Assembly: GCF_023073415.1 (NCBI RefSeq)
Contig: NZ_JADPJL010000062.1
Location: 310,001 to 374,000, forward strand
Source: Bradyrhizobium sp. 190
Lineage (GTDB): Bacteria > Pseudomonadota > Alphaproteobacteria > Rhizobiales > Xanthobacteraceae
DNA length: 64,000 bases
Direction: 5' to 3'
Shown: positions 16,852 to 26,160 of the stretch, one piece after another
Position numbering within the stretch: the first letter of the stretch is position 1
Layout of the letters: the number at the start of each line of letters is the position of its first letter
Made by a program: the position numbers and the translations under genes
Notes under the pieces: model-generated
Databases searched by the model: none
Seen by the model: only the letters and a program-made list of their open reading frames with translations
Told to the model about the DNA's origin: nothing

Positions 16852-19407
16852 CGCCGGCTGGAACAGCAGCACCGCGGCCAGCGTGATGACGAACGACAGC
16901 GCCAGCAATTTGCCCATGCTGGCGGTGCCGGGATGACTGGATAGCCACAAGCTTCCGAAGGCGGTCGCAGTCGTCAGCGCCGAGAAAAAGATCGCGCGCG
17001 TCAGGCTCGACTGCAGCAGGTTAGTTCTGCCTTCGCGCCAGGCCGTGACGTAATAGATCTTGAAGGCGACGCCGACGCCGAGCAGCAGCGGCAATGCGAC
17101 GATATTGGCGAAGTTGAGCGGCAGCCCGATCAGCACGCAAAGTTCCAGCGTTACCGCGCCGGCCACCAGCAGCGGCACCATCGTCATCAGCACGTCGGCG
17201 ATCCGCCGCAGCGCCAGGTAAAGCAACAGGCTGATCACCAGCAGCGCCCAGATGCCGGCATGGATGAACGCCTTCACGATGGTGTCGCCGGATTTGAGGA
17301 TCGATACCGGCCCGCCGATCGCATTCGGCTCGGCCGCCAGAACCGCATCGGCAAAGCGCCGGAGGTTGTCATTGTCGTTGGGATCGCCCTTCGGCAGCGC
17401 CTCTACGCGAATCAACCCATCCTTGGATTTCCAGCTGTTCAACAGTTCCGGCGGCAGCGTCTTCAACGTGACAGGGCCTGCCTGCATCGTGTTCTTGAGC
17501 TGATCGAACACGATCTTGAGCGGGGCGACGAAAATGTTCTGCGCCTTGTCGCGCGTCGCCTGGTCGCTTCCGGCAAGTTTCGACAGCGCATCCGCCAGCC
17601 TTCGTGAGGCAACCGCGCCGGGCCCCTTGCCGTCACCGGCGGCTCTGCGCAGGCTGTCGACCGAACTCTTCAGCGCCTCCGCATTCTCTTCATCCGAGGG
17701 CGCCGCATCGACCGAGTCGGGATTGAGCGCAGGCCCCACCACCTTCGCCGCCTTCGCGATCAACTGCAGCTTTGCCGGCTGATCATCAGGGACAAAACTA
17801 TCGATCGACATCACGCGAAGAACTTCCGGCAGCTTTTCCAGCCGCGCCTCGATCTTCTTCGCTTCCGCTTCCGAAGTGGTCAGCACGTTGATGGCGTTGG
17901 CGCCTGTATTGGGGTCCTTGCGCAGGTCGAGGAAGGTCGCAATCGATTCAGCCTTCGGATTGCGCAGGTTGATCGGGTTGAAGTCAAACTTCATGAAATA
18001 GAGCAGCGGCAGGCCGGCCACGACGAGGAGCAGCGTGCCAACGACGATGATGACGCGATGCCTTTCGAGGAATTCGTCCACCGGCGCCAGGAACGCGTAA
18101 CCGACCGGCTCGCTTTCGCCGGGCGGGTGAAGCAGCTTCAGCATGGCAGGCAGGGACGTGATGCTGGTGATGAACGCGATCAGCATGCCGGCGCCGGCAA
18201 TCTTGCCGAGTTCGGAAATGCCCTTGTAGTCGGTCGGCAGGAAACACAGGAAGCCGGCGGCGGTCGCCATCGCGGCGAGCGAAAGCGGCACCGCGCAGCG
18301 TCTGGCCGCGCTCTCCAGCGCCAGGGCCAGGTCTTCGTTCTTGAAACGCTCGGAACGGTAGCGGACGCTGAACTGGATGCCGAAATCGACGCCGAGGCCG
18401 ACGAACAGCACGGCAAAGGCGATCGACAATAGATTCAGCGATCCCACCATCATCAGACCGACGGCGGTGGTGAGCGAAAGGCCGATGAACAGGTTCACGA
18501 ACACCGCGAAGATGATTTTCGAGGAGTGCAGCGCCATCCAGAGAATCACCAGCACGATGAGGACGGTTGCGACACCGTTGACGATCGCGCCCTCCTGCAC
18601 GGTCGAATATTCCTCATTCGCGATCGGAACCGGGCCGGTCAGCCGCACACGCGCGCTGTACTGGCCTGCAAAATTGAGATCGGTCGCGGCCTGCCGGATC
18701 GCGTCGGTCGCACCCTTGCCGGGTTCCAGCTCGCTGTAGTCGAGCTTCGGCTTGAACTCGATGAAGGCGCGGCGATCGGCATCGGTCAAAGGCTTGTCGC
18801 TGACGAGCTCGCGCCAGGAGAACGTCGCCGTCCCCTTGTTCAGGATGTCCTCGACGGTCTGGCTGATCAGGTTGAAGGGCCGTTCGGTATTGTCGAGCTT
18901 GACCTGCCCGCGCTTGACGCCGGCAAGCCCGGTCTCCAGCGCGCCGGTCAGGCCGCGGATCGAGGGATCGCCGGCCATGATCTCGATCAGGGGCGCGGCG
19001 GCTTCGAGCTGGCCGGCGACCTTGCCGACTTCCTCGACCGGCAAGAACAACAGCCCGTTCTTTTCGAAGAACTCGCCCGACCCCAGCGGCTGCACTGATT
19101 CGAAATGCTTGGTGTCGCCGGAGAGCTTTGTGAAAAGCGCCGTGCTCGCGGCACTGGCGAGTTCGGGTGTCGGCGCCTCGACGACGGCGAGAATCAGCTT
19201 TTCGCGGTCGAACGCCTGCTCGAACTGTTGGTCGCGCTTGCGCCAGTCGAGGTCGGGCGAAATCAGCGTGTTGATGTCGGTGTTGATGGCGAAATGCCGG
19301 GCGCCATAGTAGCTCGCTCCGACCGCCAGAAGCAGCGAGAGGATGACGACGAGAGTGGCAAACCGCGTACAGGTTCTGACAACGGCGATGACAATACTGG
19401 TCAGCAC
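16819..19407 (-). CDS. hpnN: HpnN, hopanoid transporter of the RND/MMPL superfamily
   Basis: An 862-residue inner-membrane protein with the RND/MMPL layout: one helix at residues about 12-35, a large periplasmic loop (about 40-265), a block of five helices (about 270-440), a second periplasmic loop, and a final block of helices from about 715. HpnN moves hopanoids to the outer membrane in Rhodopseudomonas. Sterol-sensing-like features are in the first helix block (LFVGLGVDFGIQFSVRYR, with the charged D and R typical of the transport path). The start codon is GTG at 19407. It is divergent from ispH across 446 bases. Its identity is supported by length, topology and neighbours; the second MMPL transporter at 30.4 kb is a different protein. 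Confidence 0.88.
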   Translation of the reverse strand: MLTSIVIAVVRTCTRFATLVVILSLLLAVGASYYGARHFAINTDINTLISPDLDWRKRDQQFEQAFDREKLILAVVEAPTPELASAASTALFTKLSGDTKHFESVQPLGSGEFFEKNGLLFLPVEEVGKVAGQLEAAAPLIEIMAGDPSIRGLTGALETGLAGVKRGQVKLDNTERPFNLISQTVEDILNKGTATFSWRELVSDKPLTDADRRAFIEFKPKLDYSELEPGKGATDAIRQAATDLNFAGQYSARVRLTGPVPIANEEYSTVQEGAIVNGVATVLIVLVILWMALHSSKIIFAVFVNLFIGLSLTTAVGLMMVGSLNLLSIAFAVLFVGLGVDFGIQFSVRYRSERFKNEDLALALESAARRCAVPLSLAAMATAAGFLCFLPTDYKGISELGKIAGAGMLIAFITSITSLPAMLKLLHPPGESEPVGYAFLAPVDEFLERHRVIIVVGTLLLVVAGLPLLYFMKFDFNPINLRNPKAESIATFLDLRKDPNTGANAINVLTTSEAEAKKIEARLEKLPEVLRVMSIDSFVPDDQPAKLQLIAKAAKVVGPALNPDSVDAAPSDEENAEALKSSVDSLRRAAGDGKGPGAVASRRLADALSKLAGSDQATRDKAQNIFVAPLKIVFDQLKNTMQAGPVTLKTLPPELLNSWKSKDGLIRVEALPKGDPNDNDNLRRFADAVLAAEPNAIGGPVSILKSGDTIVKAFIHAGIWALLVISLLLYLALRRIADVLMTMVPLLVAGAVTLELCVLIGLPLNFANIVALPLLLGVGVAFKIYYVTAWREGRTNLLQSSLTRAIFFSALTTATAFGSLWLSSHPGTASMGKLLALSFVITLAAVLLFQPALMGKPRDVGE

Positions 19408-19853
19408 TTCGTTTCTTTCTAAATCTCAAAGGAGAACTGGGCGAAAACGCCCGCTGTCTAGCGGAGTTCCCGAAGCCGATCTAATGTTGTTTTGGTTACT
19501 TCCCCGACGGTTCAAACGAAGCCGCCAAAACGGACCGGAACAGGCGTTCGGGGCCGGTATAGCCCGTCCGAATGGGCAACAAAGTGACGAACCAGTGAGG
19601 AGCAATGGTTTCTCGCAGCGCGTTTTAGGTATTTTATTACCTATATCTTGGTAACCATTGCGCGATGCACCTTTTCTCGCCGCACAATTTTTGACACATA
19701 GTCCTGCGCTTCCATCTGCTTGGGTGGGGATTACCTACGGGTTCCGGTCATGGTGCGGATATTGCAGATCCGAATGTGACCGGCTGCACGGAGACCTTCG
19801 GATGAATTTGCGAATTAAGTACATGGTGCAACAGGCGTAATGGACATCATCCC
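19408..19853. other. Divergent intergenic region between hpnN and ispH
   Basis: 446 bases with no supported gene. A plus-strand ORF at 19658-19840 exists but has no family likeness and no clear ribosome binding site. The region must hold the promoters of hpnN (minus) and of ispH-hpnH (plus). I found a short palindrome at 19626-19643 but no consensus promoter that I would defend. Confidence 0.5.
19626..19643. promoter_or_regulatory. Small palindrome in the hpnN-ispH intergenic region
   Basis: TAGGTA-TTTTAT-TACCTA is a perfect inverted repeat with a six-base AT spacer, in an otherwise GC-rich region. It lies about 210 bases before ispH and 220 bases before hpnN. It could be an operator or the AT-rich core of a promoter; no regulator gene is adjacent. 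Confidence 0.3.
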
Positions 19854-20780
19854 ATGGAAGTGTATCTAGCGCAGCCCCGCGGATTTTGTGCGGGAGTGGT
19901 GCGTGCCATCGAAATCGTTGAGCGCGCGCTCGAGAAATACGGTCCGCCGGTCTATGTCCGGCACGAGATCGTGCATAACAAGTACGTGGTCGAAAGCCTT
20001 AAAGCCAAGGGCGCGATCTTTGTCGAGGACCTGTCAGAGGTTCCGCCGCAGGCGGTAACCGTGTTCAGCGCCCATGGCGTGGCCCGCAGCGTCGAGGAAG
20101 AGGCCGCCGCCCGCGGCTTGCCCGTCCTCAATGCCACCTGCCCGCTGGTCACCAAGGTCCACAATCAGGGCAAGCGGTATATGTCCAAGGGCCGTACCCT
20201 GGTACTGATCGGGCATGCCGGCCATCCCGAGGTCGAGGGCACCATGGGCCAGGTTCCAGGGCCGGTTCTGCTGGTCCAGAACGTCGACGACGTGGCCGCC
20301 CTGCCCCTGCCTGTCGACGCCCCGGTGGCCTATATCACCCAGACTACCCTCAGCGTGGACGACACAAAGGACATAATCGCCGCCCTTCAGGCAAAATTTA
20401 CAGATATTCAAGGCCCCGACATCCGGGATATCTGCTATGCGACACAGAACCGCCAATCTGCGGTAAGGGATCTAAGTAAGCTGGTGGACGTCATTTTGGT
20501 GGTGGGGGCTGCCAATAGTTCCAACTCAAACAGGCTTCGCGAAATCGGCACCGAGGTCGGCGTCGCGAGTTATCTGATTGCCGACGGGAGCGAGTTGAAC
20601 CCCGATTGGCTGAAGGATGCAAAAGCCGTCGGCATTACGGCGGGCGCCTCGGCGCCCGAAGTTTTGGTCGACGACGTGATCGAGGCTTTGAGGCGTATCG
20701 GACCCGTTAAGGTGTCGGTGCTTCCCGGCCGGGAGGAGAACATCGAGTTCCGGCTTCCGGCCGAACTGACTGCGGGTTGA
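19854..20780 (+). CDS. ispH: IspH, 4-hydroxy-3-methylbut-2-enyl diphosphate reductase
   Basis: A 308-residue iron-sulfur enzyme for the last step of the MEP isoprenoid pathway, reducing HMBPP to IPP and DMAPP. The three cluster cysteines are seen: Cys12 in PRGFCAGVVRAIE, Cys96 in NATCPLVTKVH and Cys194 in DICYATQNRQ. Other conserved blocks are VYVRHEIVHNKYVV, FSAHGVA and the catalytic TQTTLSVDDT. The length fits the family. It is placed 67 bases before hpnH, so isoprenoid precursor supply is probably co-expressed with hopanoid synthesis. Cluster placement does not exclude another ispH copy elsewhere. Confidence 0.95.
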   Translation: MEVYLAQPRGFCAGVVRAIEIVERALEKYGPPVYVRHEIVHNKYVVESLKAKGAIFVEDLSEVPPQAVTVFSAHGVARSVEEEAAARGLPVLNATCPLVTKVHNQGKRYMSKGRTLVLIGHAGHPEVEGTMGQVPGPVLLVQNVDDVAALPLPVDAPVAYITQTTLSVDDTKDIIAALQAKFTDIQGPDIRDICYATQNRQSAVRDLSKLVDVILVVGAANSSNSNRLREIGTEVGVASYLIADGSELNPDWLKDAKAVGITAGASAPEVLVDDVIEALRRIGPVKVSVLPGREENIEFRLPAELTAG

Positions 20781-20798
20781 TCCACTTCACGAGTTCCA

Positions 20799-20822
20799 AG
20801 TCTGGACCGCCAGGTCCAGACT
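20799..20822 (+). other. Perfect hairpin between ispH and hpnH
   Basis: A 10-base-pair stem (AGTCTGGACC with GGTCCAGACT) and a four-base GCCA loop lie midway between the ispH stop and the hpnH start. No run of U follows, so it is not a standard terminator. It may protect or separate the two parts of one transcript, giving different levels of IspH and HpnH. Confidence 0.55.
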
Positions 20823-20847
20823 CCAAGTCCAGAAAGAAAATCTCTCA

Positions 20848-22008
20848 ATGGCAATACCGTTCTTCAAGGAAATGCGTATCGGCGGCTATCTGATCAAGCA
20901 GAAGCTGCTTGGCCGGAAGCGCTATCCGCTCGTGCTGATGCTGGAGCCGTTGTTCCGCTGCAACCTTGCTTGCGTCGGCTGCGGCAAGATCGACTATCCC
21001 GACGCGATCCTCAACCGCCGCATGTCGGCGCAGGAATGCTGGGATGCGGCCGACGAATGCGGTGCGCCGATGGTGGCGATCCCCGGCGGCGAGCCCCTGA
21101 TCCACAAGGAGATCGGCGAGATCGTGCGCGGCCTCGTGGCGCGCAAGAAATTCGTCTCGCTGTGCACCAACGCGCTGCTGCTGGAAAAGAAGCTCGATCT
21201 GTTCGAGCCCTCGCCCTATCTGTTCTTCTCGGTGCATCTCGACGGCCTGAAGGACCACCACGACAAGGCGGTGTCGCAGAAGGGCGTGTTCGACCGCGCC
21301 GTTTCCGCGATCAAGGCTGCGAAAGCGCGCGGCTTCACCGTCAACGTCAATGCGACCATCTTCGACGGTCATGCGGCCGAAGAGATCGCGAAGTTCCTCG
21401 ACTTCACCACGGAACTTGGCGTCGGCGTCTCGATGTCGCCGGGCTACGCCTATGAGCGCGCCCCGGACCAGGAGCACTTCCTCAACCGCACCAAAACCAA
21501 GAAGCTGTTCCGCGACGTGTTCGCGCTCGGCAAAGGCAAGAAGTGGAACTTCATGCATTCCGGCCTGTTCCTGGACTTCCTGGCCGGCAACCAGAGCTAC
21601 GAATGCACGCCTTGGGGCATGCCGGCCCGCAACATCTTCGGCTGGCAAAAACCCTGCTATCTGCTCGGCGAAGGCTACACCAAGACCTTCAAGGAATTGA
21701 TGGAGACCACGGACTGGGAGACCTACGGCACCGGCAAGTACGAGAAGTGCGCCGACTGCATGGCGCATTGCGGCTACGAGCCGACAGCGGCCAACGCTGC
21801 GCTGGTCAATCCGCTGAAGGCGATGTGGGTCGCGCTCCGCGGCGTCCGCACCACGGGTCCGATGGCGCCCGAAATCGATCTCACCACGCAGCGTCCGGCC
21901 CAGTACATCTTCTCGGCCGAGGTGCAGAAGCGCCTGTCCGAAATCCGCCGCGACGAGGCCGCTGCCGCAGCCGCCAAGCAGCAACAGAAGGCATCCACCG
22001 CCGCCTAA
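20848..22008 (+). CDS. hpnH: HpnH, radical SAM adenosylhopane synthase
   Basis: A 386-residue radical SAM enzyme that attaches a 5'-deoxyadenosyl group to diploptene, the first step of side-chain extension. The [4Fe-4S] cysteines are Cys38, Cys42 and Cys45 in RCNLACVGCGK, a canonical CxxxCxxC. The SAM-binding GGE-like block is AIPGGEPLIHKEI near residue 75. A C-terminal SPASM-like cysteine group is present (ECTPWG, CYLLGEGY, and KCADCMAHCGYEP near 300). The C-terminal tail is rich in Ala and Gln. It follows ispH and ends before a strong terminator, and hpnG, which acts next, converges from the other strand. Confidence 0.94.
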   Translation: MAIPFFKEMRIGGYLIKQKLLGRKRYPLVLMLEPLFRCNLACVGCGKIDYPDAILNRRMSAQECWDAADECGAPMVAIPGGEPLIHKEIGEIVRGLVARKKFVSLCTNALLLEKKLDLFEPSPYLFFSVHLDGLKDHHDKAVSQKGVFDRAVSAIKAAKARGFTVNVNATIFDGHAAEEIAKFLDFTTELGVGVSMSPGYAYERAPDQEHFLNRTKTKKLFRDVFALGKGKKWNFMHSGLFLDFLAGNQSYECTPWGMPARNIFGWQKPCYLLGEGYTKTFKELMETTDWETYGTGKYEKCADCMAHCGYEPTAANAALVNPLKAMWVALRGVRTTGPMAPEIDLTTQRPAQYIFSAEVQKRLSEIRRDEAAAAAAKQQQKASTAA

Positions 22009-22028
22009 GTGGAGATGGAAAAGATTAA

Positions 22029-22065
22029 GGGCCTCGGTTCGACGAACCGGGGCCCTTTTCTTTTT
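22029..22065 (+). terminator. Rho-independent terminator after hpnH
   Basis: A 13-base arm gggcctcggttcg pairs with cgaaccggggccc (one mismatch) around a very tight turn, followed by TTTTCTTTTT. It lies 21 bases after the hpnH stop and in the 100-base gap to the convergent hpnG end. It is probably the end of the ispH-hpnH transcript. Confidence 0.85.
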
Positions 22066-22108
22066 GTTCAACGCCCTTCGAAAATCCTGAAGCCGGGTGC
22101 CCTGCGGA

Positions 22109-22858
22109 TCAGATCCCCGCGGTGGCGAGCCCCTCTTCGCCGTGCAGGAAGCCGCGGCAGCCGCGCAGGGAGCGCAGCGCGCGATTGAAATCGATTCCCG
22201 TGGAGACCAGCGCGCGCAGCGTGGTGGGATTGCGCGCCACCCCGCGCAGCACCTTGCCGAGGTCGATATCGCCGTTCGGCTTGATGGCGCTCTTGGCCAG
22301 CGCCGGAAGCGCCCGGCTGGCCGGATCGGAGATGACGCGCAGCGCCGCGAACGGCAAGCCGGCCTCGGACGCATAGGCTGCGGCAATATGACTTTCCATA
22401 TCGACCGCTGCCGCGCCCGTCTCCGAATGCAGCGCGGCCTTGCAGGCGGCCGCCGCAATCACCTGTTCGACGCCGGCCAAGCCACCGCGGACCACGCGCC
22501 GGCGGCCCAGTGCGGCGCTGGCAATCATTTCCTCGTTCAGCGCCAAACCTGCCAGAAAGCGGGTATCGCCGGCCAGCACCTCGGTGGCCACCACCACGTC
22601 GCCCGATTTGAGCGAAGGATCGAGCCCACCGGCGACGCCGAAGGAGATGACACCCCTGAAAGTGGTAGAATCCAGCGTTGCCAGCAGCGCGCGCAACTGC
22701 TGCGGATCGCTGGAACTGCAGATGACGATCATGCCAGGCCCGGCCGCAATGCGGGCCTCCTGCACCAATCCTGTCACGATCAAAACCGGTCGTGGATCAT
22801 TCGAATTGCGATCAACCGAATTGTCCGCGATCGCGGCGGCCCCCGCCCCCAAAGTCAC
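22109..22858 (-). CDS. hpnG: HpnG, adenosylhopane nucleoside phosphorylase
   Basis: A 249-residue nucleoside phosphorylase-like protein that removes adenine from adenosylhopane to give ribosylhopane (or its phosphate). Features of the phosphorylase superfamily are seen: VLIVTGLVQEARIA near residue 25, GVISFGVAGGLDPSLKSGDVVVA near 70-92, and the ribose-binding AAAVDMESHIAAAYA near 150, where Glu contacts the sugar. The next block, FAALRVISDPAS, is also typical. The start ATG at 22858 overlaps the shc stop in an ATGA, so shc and hpnG are translationally coupled. It is the last gene of the minus-strand hpnC-D-E-shc-G run. Confidence 0.9.
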   Translation of the reverse strand: MTLGAGAAAIADNSVDRNSNDPRPVLIVTGLVQEARIAAGPGMIVICSSSDPQQLRALLATLDSTTFRGVISFGVAGGLDPSLKSGDVVVATEVLAGDTRFLAGLALNEEMIASAALGRRRVVRGGLAGVEQVIAAAACKAALHSETGAAAVDMESHIAAAYASEAGLPFAALRVISDPASRALPALAKSAIKPNGDIDLGKVLRGVARNPTTLRALVSTGIDFNRALRSLRGCRGFLHGEEGLATAGI

Positions 22859-24834
22859 ATCCCGACCCCTACCACCCTGCTGTTGGTGCTTCTCAAATTT
22901 CGGTACCGCGCCAGCGCCCAGAGCGGAAAGAACTTCGAGTAGCCATGATAACGCAAGTAAAACACCCGCGGAAAGCCTGTTGCCGTGTATCGGGCCTCAT
23001 CCCACAGCCCTTTCTCGGTCTGTGTGGCTTTTAGGTACTCCACACCCTGCACGATGGCCGGGTTTTCGACCTCTCCTGCTGCCATCAGTCCAAGCAAGGC
23101 CCATGCCGTTTGCGAGGAGGTCGACGACGCGCCCTCGAATCCCTTGTAGTCCAGGCGATAGCTGACGGCATCCTCGCCCCAACCGCCATCCTTGTTCTGG
23201 ATCGAAACCAGCCATTCCACAGCTTTGCGAATCATCGGGTCCTGATGATCGACGCCAGCGGCATTGAGCGCACACAGCACCGACCAGGTTCCGTAGATGT
23301 AGTTGAGGCCCCAGCGGCCGTACCATGACCCTTCCGCGAGCTGAGTGCGGCGCAGATAGGCGATCCCGTCCGCAACCGCCTTGCTGGTCTCGGCAGTCTC
23401 GCCAAGCTGCGCCAGCATCGAGATGCAGCGCGCGGTGACGTCCTCGGTCGGCGGATCGAGCAGCGCGCCGTGGTCGGAGAACGGGATGTTGTTGAGGTAG
23501 TATTCGAGATTGTTGACGTCGAAGGCGGCCCAGCCGCCATCGCGGCTCTGCAGGCCCTCGATCCACTCGCGGCCGCGCGAGATCGCCTGGTCGTATTCCT
23601 TGCTGCCGGAAGCCCGGCGCGCGCGGTCCATCGCCATCACGACCACGGCGGTGTCGTCGAGATCGGGATAATAGTCGTTGTTGTACTGGAACGCCCAGCC
23701 GCCCGGACGGACATCGGGAGCCTTCACCGCCCAGTCGCCCTTGAGGTCGAGCACCTGCCTCGGCTTCAGCCAGTCGAGGCCCTGCTCCATTTTCTTGATC
23801 GTGTCTTCGCCGCCCGCCTCCGCCAGCGCATGGCAGGTCAGCGCAGTGTCCCACACCGGGGAGACGCAGGGCTGGCAATAGGCCTCGTGCTCGCCGATCA
23901 CCAGCAGCTTGTCGATACCCCTGCGGGTGACCGCGCGCGGTGGAAAATCCGGCCCCTTGCCGAGTGCATCGTACATCATGACGATGTTGGCCATCGGCGG
24001 ATAGATCGCGCCCATGCCATCTTCACCGTTAAGCCGCTCTTCGGTGAACGCGAGCGCCGCATCGATCGCGCGCTGGCGCAGCTTCTTCGGAAACAACGGC
24101 TCGACCACCCGCAGGATCCTGTCGAGCGTGCTGAACAGCGCGAACCAGCCCCAGCTTTGATGCGGCGCCTTCGCCGTCATCCCGACCGATTTGGGATCCT
24201 GCAGGAACAGCTCGTCAATGCCGACGCCCTTGGGATTCTTCGCCAAAGGCTTCAACGCCGCCATCACCATCAGCGGCACGATCGTGGTACGCGCCCAGTA
24301 GGAAATCTTGTTGATATGGAACGGCGACCACATCGGCAGCAACATGATCTCGATCGGCAGCACCGGCACCGCGCGCCAGCTCAGCACACCGTAGAAAGCG
24401 AGCAGGAAGCGCGTGAAAACGTTGACGCGGGCAGCGCCGCCGCGGCTGCGGATCGCCTCGCGCGCGCGCACCATGTGCGGCGCATCGACGGAATCGCCGA
24501 TCATCTTCAGCGCAAAATAGGATTTCACGCTGGCGCTCATGTCGAACGGGCCGTCCTGCACCAGCGGCCAGCCGCCATGATTGCCTTGCGTGCGGCGCAA
24601 ATAGTTCGCGATCTTGGCTTCGAGCGCGCTGTCGACGGGCTCGGCGAGATAATGCCGCAGCAGGATATATTCGGACGGAATCGTGCTGTCGGCTTCCAGC
24701 TCGAACACAAAGTGTCCATCGGATTGCCGATAACCGAGCAGCGCTTCGGTCGCCGACGAGATGCTCTTCTCCAGCGCGACGGGGTCGACTGTCGCGACGG
24801 GTTCGCCTGCAATTGTTTTGTCTACGGAAAGCAT
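22855..24834 (-). CDS. shc: Squalene-hopene cyclase
   Basis: A 659-residue class II triterpene cyclase (also called HpnF) that turns squalene into hopene and diplopterol at the membrane. The acid motif DLDDTA is near residues 390-395; the central Asp protonates squalene. Several QW repeats are seen, such as QSRDGGWAAFDVNN, GSWYGRWGLNYIYGTW, QNKDGGWGEDAVSY and SQTAWALLGLMAAGE. A hydrophobic segment with LPIEIMLLPMWSPFHINKISYWAR near residue 170 includes the membrane-entry region. The family length is about 630-730. It sits 69 bases after hpnE and overlaps hpnG by four bases. Confidence 0.96.
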   Translation of the reverse strand: MLSVDKTIAGEPVATVDPVALEKSISSATEALLGYRQSDGHFVFELEADSTIPSEYILLRHYLAEPVDSALEAKIANYLRRTQGNHGGWPLVQDGPFDMSASVKSYFALKMIGDSVDAPHMVRAREAIRSRGGAARVNVFTRFLLAFYGVLSWRAVPVLPIEIMLLPMWSPFHINKISYWARTTIVPLMVMAALKPLAKNPKGVGIDELFLQDPKSVGMTAKAPHQSWGWFALFSTLDRILRVVEPLFPKKLRQRAIDAALAFTEERLNGEDGMGAIYPPMANIVMMYDALGKGPDFPPRAVTRRGIDKLLVIGEHEAYCQPCVSPVWDTALTCHALAEAGGEDTIKKMEQGLDWLKPRQVLDLKGDWAVKAPDVRPGGWAFQYNNDYYPDLDDTAVVVMAMDRARRASGSKEYDQAISRGREWIEGLQSRDGGWAAFDVNNLEYYLNNIPFSDHGALLDPPTEDVTARCISMLAQLGETAETSKAVADGIAYLRRTQLAEGSWYGRWGLNYIYGTWSVLCALNAAGVDHQDPMIRKAVEWLVSIQNKDGGWGEDAVSYRLDYKGFEGASSTSSQTAWALLGLMAAGEVENPAIVQGVEYLKATQTEKGLWDEARYTATGFPRVFYLRYHGYSKFFPLWALARYRNLRSTNSRVVGVGM

Positions 24835-24903
24835 ATCGCTAGCATCCCTCTATTCGCGCGCGGGCTCTGTGAAGCCGGTCACGCAACAAATCCGGTCGGG
24901 CCC

Positions 24904-26160
24904 TTAAGGCCTCGCCAGGACCAGATCGGCGGCGCGGTCGCCCGACCGTATCGATCCTTCGATGGTTGCCGGCAATCCCGTATCAGTCCAGTCGCCGGCG
25001 AGAAACAGGTTTTTGAATGATGTCACCGCCCCCGGGCGCAGCGCGTTCTGCTCCGGTGTGGCCTCGAACGTCGCACGGCGCTCGCGCACGATCTGCCAGG
25101 GCGGCAGCGGCAAGTCGCCCTGCAGCCCTGCGGCCTTGCAGACATCGCGCCAGATCGCCAGCGCGAGTTCTTCGCGCGGCATGTCGACGAGGCGGTCGCC
25201 ATTGCTGATGGTGACCGACAGCCGTTGCGGAAATGCGAACAGCCATTCCACGAGGCCACCGACGACGCCAAGGATCGGCGCGGCATCGCGGGGCGGATCG
25301 AAGCGGAAATGCGCATTGACGATAGCGCGGAATTTCGACGGCGTCTTCAGGCCCGGCAACAGCGCCGCCGCCGGACGTGGCGGCACCGCGAGCACCACGA
25401 CGTCGTCGGGGCCGAGCGCAATCGCGTCGTCGCTGCCGAATTTCAGCTCACCAACGGCGTTGCCCGTCATCGCGAGTTCGTGCAGCTCATGGCCAAACTG
25501 GATCGAGGCGCCCTTGTCCTGCAACAGCTTGATCGCCGGCTCGACCAGAACCGCGCTCAGGCCGTCGCGCGCGATCAGCGGCCGGCAGGCCTGCCCACCC
25601 GCCAGCAGCGTTTCCCGTACGATCGCGCCGGCCAGGCCCGCCGACCCCTCGGGCGGATCGACATTGAGCGCGGCCAGCAGCAGCGGCTGCACCAGCCGCT
25701 GGTACAGCGTGCCTTTGCAGGGGATGGTGTCGCCGACCAGCTTGCCGGTGCCGGCCCAGATTAGCGGCGCCAATGCGAGATAATCGAGCAGCTTGGTATC
25801 GGGGACGCGGCGCGCCTCGTCGAACACCCACAGCGGCAATTTGCCGTCGCCAAGATCAAGCTGCCAGCGCTGACCGGTCATGATGTCGACGAAGGGAAAC
25901 TGCGCAAGCTTCGGCCCAACCAGCCCCGCCTCGGTGCCGATCGATCTGGCGTAGGCCAGCGCATGGCGGTTGCCGGACAACAGCAAATGGTTGCCGTTGT
26001 CGATGGTGAGATTGGTGGCAGCGTCGAAATAGGACCGGCAGCGGCCGCCGGCCTGCTGCGTGGCCTCGTGGACATGCACCCGGTAATTGGCGTTGGCGAG
26101 CCGCACGGCCGCCGAGAGGCCGGAAACACCGGCGCCGATGATATGAACGTTTTTCTGCAT
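24904..26160 (-). CDS. hpnE: HpnE, hydroxysqualene dehydroxylase (FAD amine oxidase-like)
   Basis: A 418-residue flavoprotein that converts hydroxysqualene to squalene. The FAD Rossmann motif VHIIGAGVSGLSAAVRLA is at residues 5-22, followed by the acidic EATQQAGGRCRS. A C-terminal FAD block FKNLFLAGDWTDTGLPATIE is near 380-400. These match the amine-oxidase/phytoene desaturase-like fold of HpnE. The frame is open to 26382, but the ATG at 26160 is chosen because it begins the FAD motif and overlaps the hpnD stop in TGATG. It is the third gene of the HpnCDE route, which replaces squalene synthase. Confidence 0.93.
   Translation of the reverse strand: MQKNVHIIGAGVSGLSAAVRLANANYRVHVHEATQQAGGRCRSYFDAATNLTIDNGNHLLLSGNRHALAYARSIGTEAGLVGPKLAQFPFVDIMTGQRWQLDLGDGKLPLWVFDEARRVPDTKLLDYLALAPLIWAGTGKLVGDTIPCKGTLYQRLVQPLLLAALNVDPPEGSAGLAGAIVRETLLAGGQACRPLIARDGLSAVLVEPAIKLLQDKGASIQFGHELHELAMTGNAVGELKFGSDDAIALGPDDVVVLAVPPRPAAALLPGLKTPSKFRAIVNAHFRFDPPRDAAPILGVVGGLVEWLFAFPQRLSVTISNGDRLVDMPREELALAIWRDVCKAAGLQGDLPLPPWQIVRERRATFEATPEQNALRPGAVTSFKNLFLAGDWTDTGLPATIEGSIRSGDRAADLVLARP

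Noticed and set aside
19658..19840. 60-codon ORF in front of ispH
   Set aside because: No family likeness and no ribosome binding site; it lies in the promoter region.
23470..25020. 516-codon plus-strand ORF opposite shc
   Set aside because: Antisense shadow of the squalene-hopene cyclase gene.
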